Positions 46,966 to 59,100 of a stretch of DNA of 64,000 bases are shown here, piece after piece (position 1 is the stretch's first letter; every line of letters begins with the position of its first letter). The DNA comes from Tubiluchus corallicola. Taxonomy: Eukaryota; Priapulida; Priapulimorpha; Priapulimorphida; Tubiluchidae. The notes beneath the pieces are model-generated. The model saw only the letters and a program-made list of their open reading frames with translations, did not search any database and was not told the DNA's origin. The stretch covers positions 62,001 to 126,000 of the forward strand of contig JAQGDQ010000296.1 in NCBI GenBank assembly GCA_030141605.1. Direction: 5' to 3'. Both the position numbers and the translations under genes were made by a program.

Positions 46966-47042
46966 TAAAGAATTATCCTCAACCTGATAAACAACTATAA
47001 CGTCACTCTATAGTTGTTTATAAGGCTGAGGATAATTCTTTA
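46966..47042. repeat. Long hairpin, 34-bp arms and 9-base loop
   Basis: Arms 46966-46999 and 47009-47042 are reverse complements with two mismatches. The loop is ACGTCACTC. The 77-base size and near-perfect stem resemble a miRNA precursor or the core of a fold-back element. No mature sequence is recognised. Confidence 0.9.
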
Positions 47043-48439
47043 AGAATAATGTACATTCAATATTTAACTACATAATTACATAAATCAGCAGAGTTGTCTT
47101 AGCCATATTTGGATGTATTCTTAACATCATATGTGTTAAGCATGCACCTTAATAAGCATGAAAAATTTTCATGAAACGTCTTAAAAATGTTTTGTTGTAG
47201 AGTCTCAAAAATGATTAAAAAATGTTTTGCTGATGTTTTACTAAATTGACCTACAATCATGAAAGTACTAAAATGCTTCAATAACATTTCTGAGACCATA
47301 CATTGAAGCCATTTTTGAAAACATTTTTATAAGTTTTAAAAATGTTGTGTTTGTTAGAATGAACACTCACAACTCTCCCCTTACTCTGATTCATTTATTT
47401 GTTTTTTATAGACCTTTGTTTTAAAGGCCATGGCAGCGTCACAATGTAGCAATATTCTATCAGCATAGCAAGTTAATTACATAGGTATACCGATTAAACG
47501 CCATTATAATAAACAAAGTGGATCTTTATAAGAAGCTTAGCGTTTATAGGAACCAAATACCGATAAAGTATCATACCATGTCATTATTAATTCATTTATA
47601 TGTTATCTTATTGTAGAATTGTCATAAAGTGTAATGAAGTCTATTAACTGAATTATTTTAATTGTAATTAGTTATGACAATAACATTTTTATCATTGCAG
47701 ACCTCCTGTAAAATTAAAAATTGTTTTTGTTCTGAAGACAATGCAATACAAAAGTGAAAAAAGAGGTTTACATAGACGTGTGATGGTGCACTTCTTTGCT
47801 TTAAATATGAATCGTTTATTGTACTCTTGTCATATAAAATTAGAATAACATAACAACGAAATTTGCAAAGAACTGTCGATAAAGCATAAGGCTAATACAC
47901 TACTGCTGAGTAGAAATTTTCATGCATGATAGTATATAGCCACAATTCACTTGAAAATCATAAACTAATGGCTTCGTTACTTTTCATAAGTGTATTGAGA
48001 CTTAAAACTAATTCGAACTTCTGAAGTTTATCTAACGTTCATGCAAAAATATCATAAAAAAATTAGTTATCTAGTTTTCTCTAAAAAATTAAAACACACT
48101 TTATGCTATACACTTATATACTATATGCTATACATATTATACACTTTGACGGAAATTGACAGTGTGTTGCTTTTCTTCAGCCGATGAAAGACGCCATTGA
48201 TAACAGAATTTGAGGTAAAAATGAGACCGCCCAAACGTGAAAATGATTGCGACTTTAAAGTTGTTTTACATGTACTAAATGCATGAGGTGCTTATTACAC
48301 TTTTATTGCCAAAATCCTAAGAGATTTCGCGAACATTGAAATAAGCCTAACTTCCCAGAAGGCTTAATTGCCCTTTCCTTTAAACATTTGAGTGGTTAAA
48401 GAAAGTTATAGTAGTTGTCGTCTTAGAGTCGTCCATATT

Positions 48440-48620
48440 ATTAATTTTGTCAATACAACCTGAGCTTCGATCGCCGCTCCTGATCGAGTCCTGAACATGG
48501 ACATGATTCTTACTCCCGTCCCGATATTGTCGTAGTTATTAGTATACGCGAGTCGAAGTAGAGTTGTAGGAGTAGTCATAGATTTAGATAAAGCGCGTGA
48601 GTACTGTGTACTGAGTAGTA
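48440..48620 (+). promoter_or_regulatory. CpG-dense patch, possible IRS promoter or first exon
   Basis: CpG steps cluster here (GATCGCCGCTCC, CCCGTCCCG, ACGCGAG, GCGCG) in otherwise CpG-poor DNA, 4.5 kb upstream of the IRS start codon. A GTGAGT at 48597 could be a donor. Inference only. Confidence 0.25.
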
Positions 48621-50836
48621 GTAGACTTTTGCAAACGAATTGCCTTACTTTGCTAACTGTTAAGAGATGGCAGCACTAGAAGTAGTGGAGGATCTTCTGT
48701 CAACAAAATTTTACGCAATGGTGAAGAAAACATTTTGTAAAATGCTGAAGTGGTTTTCTGATGTAATGCGTACCATATTGTGCTGATTATAATATTCGTT
48801 GTTGTGCAGATTTCATAATAGTCAATATGTTGAATTCTTACCGTTTGTATAATGTATACAATCACAGTGTCTTAGACGGATCCGTCAATGTCATAGTAAT
48901 GTTAAGAGGCTACGAAGGTTTTAAAACGAAATATCCATTCACGTAGTTAAAGACATGAACTTTTACATTAAGCTGTTTCAATATCGGGCAATAAATATGC
49001 ACCAGTTTCTATTTATAATTTTCGTTTTTTCATAATTTTGTATTTTGTGTATCATTGTCTGTCGGTATTATGTATTATCACTATCATGACTATGGTCGTA
49101 AACTGACCATGACTATGTGTTTTTATATATTTTTGGCGCTATAGTTCTTTCAGTTGTATCCCTTTGTCCTTGCTGCATAAGGTAAACAAATTGTAGGTAA
49201 AACGTTGTGAAGAAAAAACATGCACGTGTCCAATAACTTATGTGTTGAATATTGTTATTTATATAAACAGTATATCCTTATAGCTGTAGTCACTGAAATT
49301 GTTGTAAAAATGTTAATGGCCATTCACAAGTTGGTTAAAATTAGCCAGAACTTATATTTTTGTGTGCTTTAACTGAAGAAAAAACTGCACGGCCTGGTAA
49401 TATGGCAACCTTGTAATAACTGAATTATGACAAATTTCCTCAGGCCCATTTAACAAGAATTTGATTTGTTTAAAAAAATTTAATAACTTAAAGTTTAATA
49501 AAATTATTCTTTTTTCATGTTGCTCTATTCAAAAACGTTTGTGACTTCTAAGTGCATGTTTCCTTTTTCATTGTAATAAAACATTACTCATATATATTGT
49601 CATTTGTAAATTGTATATGTGCATTGACATTGACATTTTCACAATTGTGTCACTGAAGTCCAGAATGGAATAAATGAATTTCAAAATTGGAAATCTGAAT
49701 TGTTTTGAAATTTTGTCAGAATGTTAATTGTTAATGTTAGAAATAATTAATTTGAAATGATACATTATCTTATGTTACCTGAACTTTTTTTGCAGCACGC
49801 AGAGTTTGAAGATTTGTATTTAAGTATTTACAAGTTATGAGTGTTTAAGAACTATTCTCATTTGTGAATGCTGACCATGAGCATGCGATGTCCACAGTGT
49901 TTCCTTATTCATTTCTGTCCCGTAACTCAACTGTATTTATTTATGATAAAATGCAATTAATCAGTTTTCTCTGTTACTGTCGTATACATATAAAATCTAC
50001 ATCTGTGGTAAGTAGTTTGATGTTTAATAAATAGTAGCAGTGCTAGTGGCAGTTGATTTGTAAAAGTATTTACAAACCTTATTTCCAGTAAATGTAGTAG
50101 TTTCGTAACAACTTTAAGAGTATCATTAGTTACCTTTAGTAAGAAGACAAGAGTGCATTATTTAGCTGTGCAATGCTTCTCCATCTTGTGATACCGAAAG
50201 TTAATACTGAAACGTGAATTTAATTAGGGAATAAATTCTCAAGTTTTTAAATGGCAAAGGGAATCTGCAATATTATTGTCAACTGTTGGCTTTACGGCCT
50301 GTTCTTTTATTGGGCTTTTTAAGTGATGAAATATTCCTTTGTATTGTAGTTGTCAGATTAGTGGTAATAAATGCATTTGTGTTCTAGTGCACTAAACGGT
50401 GTTACATTATATTATAAAAAATATGTAAGTGTCCATGTAACATTTTTTGTATGTTTAACTTAAGTATGATGAGAAGATTAATAGCAAATATCACATTTTG
50501 AAATAGCAATAAATTAACTAATGTTTTCAATGGTTAATTATTAAATATATTTATTTCAAAGTACATCTTTTAATTAGTAAGTACTATTAATATCTTTTTG
50601 CTAATATATGAATAGTGATTAATGCATGAATGCACATACAATGAATGTTGACATTTTCTGAGAGGCTAACTTGAGTATCATCTTCTGAGAGTTTTGTTTG
50701 ATAAACTGATAGAACCTATATAGGTTTGTGATATTTGTAGTTATTGTAGAAACTGTAAAATTTATTGTGAATTTAGTGTAGCTCAGTAGATCCAGTCATA
50801 GCTATTCTTGATAAGCCCAGTGTTTCAACTTAGTCT

Positions 50837-50851
50837 AGGTCACAGTGACCT
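50837..50851. promoter_or_regulatory. Perfect AGGTCA inverted repeat with 3-bp spacer (IR3)
   Basis: AGGTCACAGTGACCT equals the full consensus palindromic response element bound by estrogen-type nuclear receptors (established knowledge). It lies 2.2 kb upstream of the IRS start codon, probably in its first intron or promoter region. Function is unknown. Confidence 0.4.
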
Positions 50852-53053
50852 CCTGTCTTTATTATTACCTACTCCCAACATTTAGACATGTGGGGCATTT
50901 AAGGGAAGCATTGTGTTACGAGCCTTATTTTGGTTTTGCTTATAAATAAGAATTTACTGGACTGTAGTATAACAAAAAATCCAAAAATTGGCCAAAATCA
51001 GTTGCTTTGCTCAGTTTCATCATATTCTTATTGTAAACTTATGTGTCACGCTGTCACTGTATGTTTGCATACTATGCAAATATCAAAGTGCAGACTTGTT
51101 TATGAGTGAATTTGTAAAGCTATGCGCTCACTAGCTTTGCAGTTTTGGTATTGTATTTCTGATTTTAATACTTGTAACTGAAACTTAGTAACATGTTTAT
51201 GTAATAGAGATTTTAAAATTATTTTGTTTTATACTGTATTTAAAAATTTATAGTACACGTGTCCTGTGAGTTTTTAGTTTGTTTTTGTTTCAAAAACAAT
51301 CTTTTGTTTGCATTCAGAGCTAGGCAATGATAAATAGTTTATTTTTACCAAGCAAATATGGTAATTTTACACACCTAAATTTTGCTGTAAGACATTATGT
51401 TAGTGCGAGGTGAAGAAACGTGTTTTTTAAGCAACAGTATGTTAAATTATCTCCTTGCTTGCAAAGGAAAGTAAAGGTAAAAGTGAGTAATAAGAGTAAC
51501 TTCAATTACCTAGTGCAGGAGGTTTGCAGTCATAGTGTAGTACTAAGTTAATAACTATTTTAATAAGACAAATAATGCTGGGAGTGCATCGGGTATCACT
51601 AATTTATGAATCGATTGGAAAACAAAATTTGTTCAGGGAATAGTCGAAACATAGCACTTGAGGATATACTCTAGCTGCAGATAACTGAGCATTTTTAAAG
51701 CATTTAAATATGTTTTTTTTTCACTCATTCTGAATATAGAGCATACTACATTGCTGTACTCACTGGTGTTGGGAATCGGTCTCATTTTTATGATCAACCA
51801 TCGAGTAATGATCGATCGTAATATTTGATTGCGTTGTGTCAGTGTAAAATCAAAATGTTAAGTTTTTAACTGTTGTTTTTATTTCCTTTGTTTAAACTGT
51901 AATTGACACTGTAGTTTTTTTGCCTTACTGCAGTTTAATGGTAGAAATGAGTAGTAAAGCTTGCAGAATTTTACTGTTTTGCATTAAGCAATCTTCGATC
52001 ATGTTGATTTATGGTAGAGTGTCTAGTCAATATCGACTGATTTTTCTATAAAATCTATAAATCAAAACAGCACTGGTATTCAGTCGCAGGGAAATGGTGC
52101 TAACGTGTAACATTATGATACTTTCTGCACATGGCATATTAACTGATAAATGCCTTTAACTGATTTAATTTCTGAAACAGGGAAATTCTGATACAGATTG
52201 AATATGAGGTGAAAACTTGAGTATTTACAAGCAGTACTGTTTTCAGTGTATTATTAGGTATATATTGAACCACAATGTTGATTATTACAGTCTATATTCA
52301 ATCTTGCTGACACTAAAACTAAACTAGCTGTTCCAACACTTTTTGGCAAATTCTTCACTTGTTTTTAATGACTGCCTTTAAATGATTATGTATGTTTGGG
52401 CAAGCAGCTCGAGGATGACCCATGTTGCAAATTCTGAAGTTCATCCTGGTTTTACCCAAATTCATATTGTATGACGTATATAATTATTTAATTTCTAAAT
52501 ATTAACATTGCATTGGTAATCAGTTACCAATACTTATCACTACTACTTAATCACGATTGCTTCATTTTTTGTCATTACCCGTCACTACTACATTGTATTT
52601 TTACAGCTTTCTTTATTACTAGTAAACAGTCAAACTGCTAGTTGTTCGATTACTTAGCTATTTGTACTGATTTTACTATATAGCGATGCTAGCTCCAAAT
52701 GCTTATAAATAGTGCCAGTAGGTCAAGCCTCTTTTAAAAGCATGTGTAGTGCCTTACTGGGTGGTTGATGTTTGTTAACTCGTCTTTTGCACTTCCACTA
52801 CAATAAAAAAATTTGTCTCTTCATTTTAGATGGTGTGTTTTTTCTAATACACTTTTTATAGATTTAACTTAAAGTGTAGGAAGGAAAACATAGAACATTG
52901 ATAACATCTGCGAAATATTTTACTATCTGATTTCTCGGTGTTAGCCGATTGATTTAGTATGGCATGATGTATATGTTTCTATAATAGGCTTAACTATATT
53001 GGTTTTTCAGGTTTTATTTTGCTACGTTGATTAAATTGTAAAAGTAATCAAAG

Positions 53054-53140
53054 ATGTCTAAACTTTCCACAAGAGCAAGTAAGGCAGAAAAACTGCTGCC
53101 TGAAGATGTTAAGAAAACAGGCTACTTGAAAAAGTTAAAG
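53054..53140 (+). CDS. IRS1: IRS coding exon 1 (residues 1-29)
   Basis: ATG at 53054 (AAAGATGTC). It encodes a short basic N-terminus and the first PH strand GYLKKLK, and ends AAG|GTATTG, phase 0. Confidence 0.93.
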
Positions 53141-56100
53141 GTATTGCTGTTTTTTTGGAAGTAGTTTTTACTATCATTGTTTCAGCACTTCAGTTATCAT
53201 TATCGAGAACCTGACTATAAATAACAAACCGTTAATGTAGAATCCCGATTAAAGTTAAAAAAATAAATAAATTTTATTAACAGGTTTTGGTAGAGAAACT
53301 TAAGACACATTACTGGCTCTCAATTTCTATGTGTCGGTCCATGTCCATTTCAGCTGACAGTGCTAAAACACTGAATTTACCTTGACAGTATTATGTAAAA
53401 AGCCCCATAACAGATGTTTTTCCTGTTTTTATTTTGGAGGGAGGGGATTTTGGAATAAAATAAATTTGAATCTTTTCTTAAAATTTGGTATTACCAAAGT
53501 TTAATTGTTTCTGTCAGGTATCTGGGTACCTGAGTAATTACCTGCATTGTGTATTACCTGAGCCTTGTAGTTTTTCCTGGTTCCCACAATAAAAAAACAG
53601 ACATTATTGTTAATAGGATATCTATTATGTAAGAATTAAAAATTTAAATACCACCTACTAGCTGCAGACTTCTATAGTAAGTACCTACTAGGCAATATGC
53701 GAACTGTTAAGTCCAAAAACACCAAAAGTGGATTATCATATTCTACTATCCCTATGCTGTATTAATAGTGCTCAGCTTGATACCTAGGCCGATGTAGCTG
53801 ACTCATTCATAAAGCGTGTGCTATAAGTAATTAAGAAGTCTGGCAGATTAAGGCAAAAACTCGGCCAAATTCTGTGCTTAGGCATAACACCAACTTTTGA
53901 GACTTGTAGCTCATGTGCTTAGCTCTCAGCATATAATACCTAAATACTTGTTGTCAACAAAATAGTGCAGTTAGTTGAAAAGCACCAGTAGTTGTTTTTA
54001 TTTGCAATGAAACTGATTTCATTGTCTTTACTGCAATTGAATCTTAAGAATCAGATACCTGGATACATGACTGGTATAAGGAAAAGGTTGCCGGCATCTC
54101 ATTTTTGTAAACCTTGTATACAATGAAGAGTGTTGTAAAATAAGTGGCAGCTTTTAAATCATTTGTTTGTGCATTTTATGTGTAATTATATTTATATTTT
54201 TCTATACTAAATGGCTTGTAAGAATTACCTGTGTTGCTTCTGCAGACAATGAAGAAAAAGTTCTTTGTTCTTCGCCAAGAAAGTCCTAGTGGATCTTGCC
54301 GTCTTGAATATTATGACTCTGAGAAAAAATTCCGAGCTGGGGGCTTACCGAAGCGTGCAATTAATATCAAGACTTGTTTCAATATTAACAAAAAAATGGA
54401 TACAAAGCAAAAATTTGCTATTGGTATGTATTTGACAAATTTAGATTTTATTTTTAATTAAAAAACTCACATGTGTAGAAACAGTAGGAGTGGCAACATT
54501 GGCAGTATTAAGGTTATAAATTTTGCAAGTCTAACATGGTCAATTTGAAAAATTTGAAAGAATTGATAGGAAATTTTCTTATTGTTGGCGTTGATTTAAA
54601 CTTAAAATTGTAAATGTTAGGTTTATGATATGTTGCAATTTGCTTTCTGTGTCAAATTACAATGTACAAAAAACGTACATTGGAGAATAATGTGGTCATT
54701 GCAAAAAAGTTGCCCGATGTCAATAATGTGTGGACTTTAATGCACATTTGTGACATCTTTGTGTTACAACTTACTGCAAGCCCTGCCTTTTGGGAAGAGG
54801 TATTAGAAACAATTGAGTTTTTTCAAATGTTCGACTAAACTAGCTTTCAATAGCCAATTTGATGCTTCATCAATATAATATGTGATACATCTCTTCAAAT
54901 CTACTTTGTTGGTGCTTATAAAGAACCTTATGAAGATACTGTTTGGTACTTAGTTACAGAGTAGGAGCCGAATTTTCACATCATGCAAAACAATCAACAA
55001 GAAACTATTGAACTTAATAATATTCAATTATTTGTATTGTGGATAATCTATATGTTTTACAGCGTTATACACAAAGGATGATTGCTTTGCAATGGTATGT
55101 GATAATGAGAAAGATCAAGATGACTGGCTGACGTCAATGCTAGAGCTCCAACAAGGAGATAAGTTGCTTAATGGGGATGAAAAGCCACGTCCAACTTTTG
55201 GTATTATTTACCTTTGTATCATACTAGTAAATGCAAAAATATTTAATATTCTTTTCATCGTTAAACAAGTCAAAGTCTTATTCAACTTGCTGACAACACC
55301 AAAATAGCAATAACTGCACCTTTAGACTGGTGGTCATTAGCCATTCTTTTAGGTATAAATATGAGACATTTTGTAACATGTTAATGAAATCATTTCACAA
55401 AAATGTACCAAAAAAATTAAAAACGGCAGTTCTAGTGATTTGTTTTCGAGTTGCACGTGACACTACTATGTGCTAGATTTGTACCATTTGAGTAAATGTG
55501 AACAAAAAATAAAAACACTTTTAATGACTGTGTTACTTTTGTTGTTATTCTGTAATATTTATTACTAAGGGGTAAACTGAAGATGTCTAGTACAATCAAA
55601 ACCATTTTAGTAAATTTGATTTGTATGCAGAGTTTTAGAAATTTTTAACTTATTTACTTTTTGGCATTTGTAAATGGTATAAAAACTAGCAGTCTATATG
55701 TTTACTAAGTAGTTAGCAAATAGCATGCTTGTTTAAAATTTGCATGATTGAAGTAATTACTTTTCTTATTTTTCTTAAATAAAAAATTCTTAAAAAAATT
55801 CTTAAATTAGTAGTTTTTTGTTCCAGAACATGTATGGCAAGTGACAATTAAAAACAAAGGCCTTGGCAATAGCAAAGACATGCAAGGAGAACATAGATTG
55901 TGTTTAACTAGTGATTCTGTTAATTTGATAAAGAAAAATGCCCCACCTGAAGAAATGTTAGCATTACAGGTAAATTTCTGGTTATTATTGTTTGCATTGC
56001 TAAAATGTTGCTGCTCCGTACGTATGCAGTGAAAATTGCTGATTTTCCTTTCCTTTTTCCAGTATAAATGCTAACCAGATTTGGGGTATACATTAGTGTG

Positions 56101-59100
56101 TGTTGTGTACTAACCTCGATCTTATACATTGTAAATAAGCATTGCTGAATGTGTCATTAATTTTGTTACGAAAGGCGTGATTGTATCAATACCACATAAT
56201 TTGCCTTAAACAATGCAAAATAATTTCCTGACATTGTGTGATGTAATTTTGTACATTAACTCATTTTTTCACATCGGCATTACTTTATGTTGTACATCTT
56301 TTAGCTGTTAGCTATGCACAAAATAAGTATATACCGATATAACTAAGTATGTTTTTATCATTTTCCATATATATTGGCGATTCTTAGACTGAAATCAATA
56401 CCAACATTAACTACCTTGAAACATTAGGAGTGTGCATTTATTCATCTGTAAAACCGTTTATCTCAACATTGTTTTTCACATATGAAAGATCTGAAATTTT
56501 TGAGTCTGTCTATAGATGCAGAGTTGTTCACGGAAGTTCAGGTCTCGTATGGCTTTGAGAAACTGATTTTTTTCCATTTTGTGTACTTTATTATTGTTAC
56601 CAGAGTGCTAGATAAATTGTTTCAACGCCGATTTAATTTAGTTTAATTTCCATTTTTACTAACAGTGTAATTTGAAACTGTTATTTAATGCGAGGTTGTT
56701 GCATTTCAGTTGTTAAGTATCAGAAAGTGTGGTCATTCTGACTGTTTCTTCTTCATGGAACTGGGCCGATCATCTAGTACTGGAGCTGGTGAGCTGTGGA
56801 TGCAAACTGAAGACACTATTATTGCACAGAATATGCATGAAGCCATATTAGGGTGAGTAATTATATCAGCACCAGTTTTCCTGACAGTCTCATCTATTTA
56901 TTAACCAGATTTGGCAATGCTGAAGTTGACTATACAGCTATTCCATTTACTTGTTCTCTAGTTTCCTCTTATGAAGGTAATCACACACATGGCCATTTCA
57001 CTATTTTTTGTTTGTTTTTATTCTCTGCATTCTAATTTCTTCATTCGTTTTCAAAAGCATATGAGAAGGATCATTTATCTATATGGATGTGTGATTTCCT
57101 TTAGAGCTATGCGAGCATTACATCAAGATGAAAATCCAAGCACCAGCACTCAGAAAGACTCATCTAGAGGTCGGTCTACTTCTGTCGGTGAACATACAAA
57201 ACCTATTAGTGCCCATGTACGACGCAGTCAAGCTGCGACTGGATCATCTGCAGAACCATTTCCTATTCAGAGAAACAGAACAATGAGTGAGGGTGACAGA
57301 AACAATGCTGCCACTGGAGTGGGAAGGTACGGTATTTCAAACTGCAGTATTATGTGTAAACAAATTTGCATTTCAACCAGAGGTGTGTCATTCAAGACCA
57401 GTCTTGGTCTCATGACCGGTAAGACCAATTTTTGTCAGTCTTACTCTTGATCTCATACATGCTGGTATCAACCGTGGTCTTGGTCTCGACATTGTTCCAC
57501 TTGTAAAGTACAATTAATTTTATCACACACTAAGCAAAATTACCTAGTAGTATTTTGTCTAACACTAGCAAACTACTTTAATGGCAGTTTCTTGAAATTT
57601 CTGATTATTTTGCATGTGGTGTGCAGAGAGGTAAACCTGGCTAAATAAGTGCCCAACAAAACGTAAACGTGAAGTCCGAACAAGGCTTTGCAAAGCACGG
57701 TCCAATAATGGAATTAAAAAATTCAGTTCCCCTACAATAGTGTAATTCAGCTGACATATCACTTTTAAAAAGATATGGCAAATCTATTCACATTTCAAGT
57801 TAAAACAGTAAATTTGACTGTTTTCCAGTGCTTTTGGGAATTCTTGTTTTGTTAGCTATTCATATAATGCATCAAAAATGACCATGGAATTTATGCAAAA
57901 ATATCTTAAAGCATTTTTTAACATGCCTAAATTGTTTTACGTGAAAGCATAATTTTCAGTTTTGGTTTTATGCTTGGTTTTCTACAAAGCAGACTTTAAT
58001 TAGTAGGCCTTGGTTTTCGTATCATCCTGATTATAAAAGTTTTGGTATTGGTCTTAGAGTCTTGATCTTGAAAGTTGCAGTCTTGGCCTTGATTTTGGTC
58101 TCGACTACTCTGGGCTTGAGCACATCTGATTTGAATTTTTATTCTTTATCAGTTATGATATTTCTGTGGTAATTTTAATTCTAGTGTAATAAATGTTGAT
58201 ATGTTTTGATTTTTCAGTCCTCTAAGCACACGATATAGGCTTTCTTCACCCATTCAGGGTCAGAGTCAACTCCGCCCACACACTATGATTGGACGAGGAA
58301 GCATCAACTCCCCACAGTCATATTCTCCTCCTGTTATTTCTCCTCTAAGGTGAAAAATCATTTTTCTTTGAGTTGTGTACTGTTGTTTCCAATTGTGGAT
58401 AGCTAATTAACTTGTAACAAGTGATGACATTTGAGGAAGTACATTCATGCCTGTGCCATAAAATTGATTTATAAAGTAATATTATTATTCATTATTATGT
58501 GGGCGGGACTGAAATGCATCATAAATTGGCAATTTTAACTCAACAGAGTTAAATGAGTAGAATTATGCTGGTTATTGAGCAATGGTTTGTCGTCTGCAAT
58601 GTCCAAACTTTTCTTATCAAAAACCCCAGTTATTGTTAGACTTCTGTAGAATGTTGAAAGTTCAATGTTAATATATAATATAAGGTTAATATATAATACA
58701 ATGTTAATATATGATATATAATCAACATATCCCTGTACCTAAAACAATCTAAAGCAACACTGAAGGCATTTTTATTGTTAAGCTCAAATCATAGCTTTGT
58801 CCACACATACTTCAAAACACTATATGCGATAGACGAAAAAAATACTAGTAGCAAGATATATTGCGCTTCGCTGTTTTATTTTTGCAGTGAGGTTGAATTT
58901 TTTGTTTTCTGATCATTCAGTCAAAAAAAGCTAATTATTACCTTTAATAACTGAGCATGTTTTTACCCAGAAATTTGATTGGTAGGACTACTCACCACGC
59001 TATAACTGTACGGTACAGGTCTCATGGTATGCGTACAGCTATGGCTTAATAAGTAATTGATTACCTACTTATTTGATACTTTTTAAGATGAGTATCTTTG

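Larger units (their letters stand above)
41785..53053. other. Region between the divergent villin and IRS genes
   Basis: No coding gene recognised on either strand. It should contain both promoters and any 5' non-coding exons. An IRS acceptor, TTTTTCAG at 53003-53010, precedes the start codon by 43 bases. Repeats, the hairpin, the IR3 site and the CpG patch are listed separately. Confidence 0.5.
53141..56709. other. IRS introns 1-4
   Basis: Apart from the exons listed, these introns (53141-54245, 54424-55062, 55201-55826 and 55970-56709) are AT-rich and show no element or repeat that I recognise. Confidence 0.4.

Noticed and set aside
55092-55307. Methionine-initiated frame inside IRS exon 3 as its own gene
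   Set aside because: It is the exon 3 frame running on into the intron; the donor at 55201 ends the coding part.
56971-57450. 159-codon frame as a separate protein
   Set aside because: Only 57105-57326 is coding (IRS exon 6); the flanks are intron read in the same frame.
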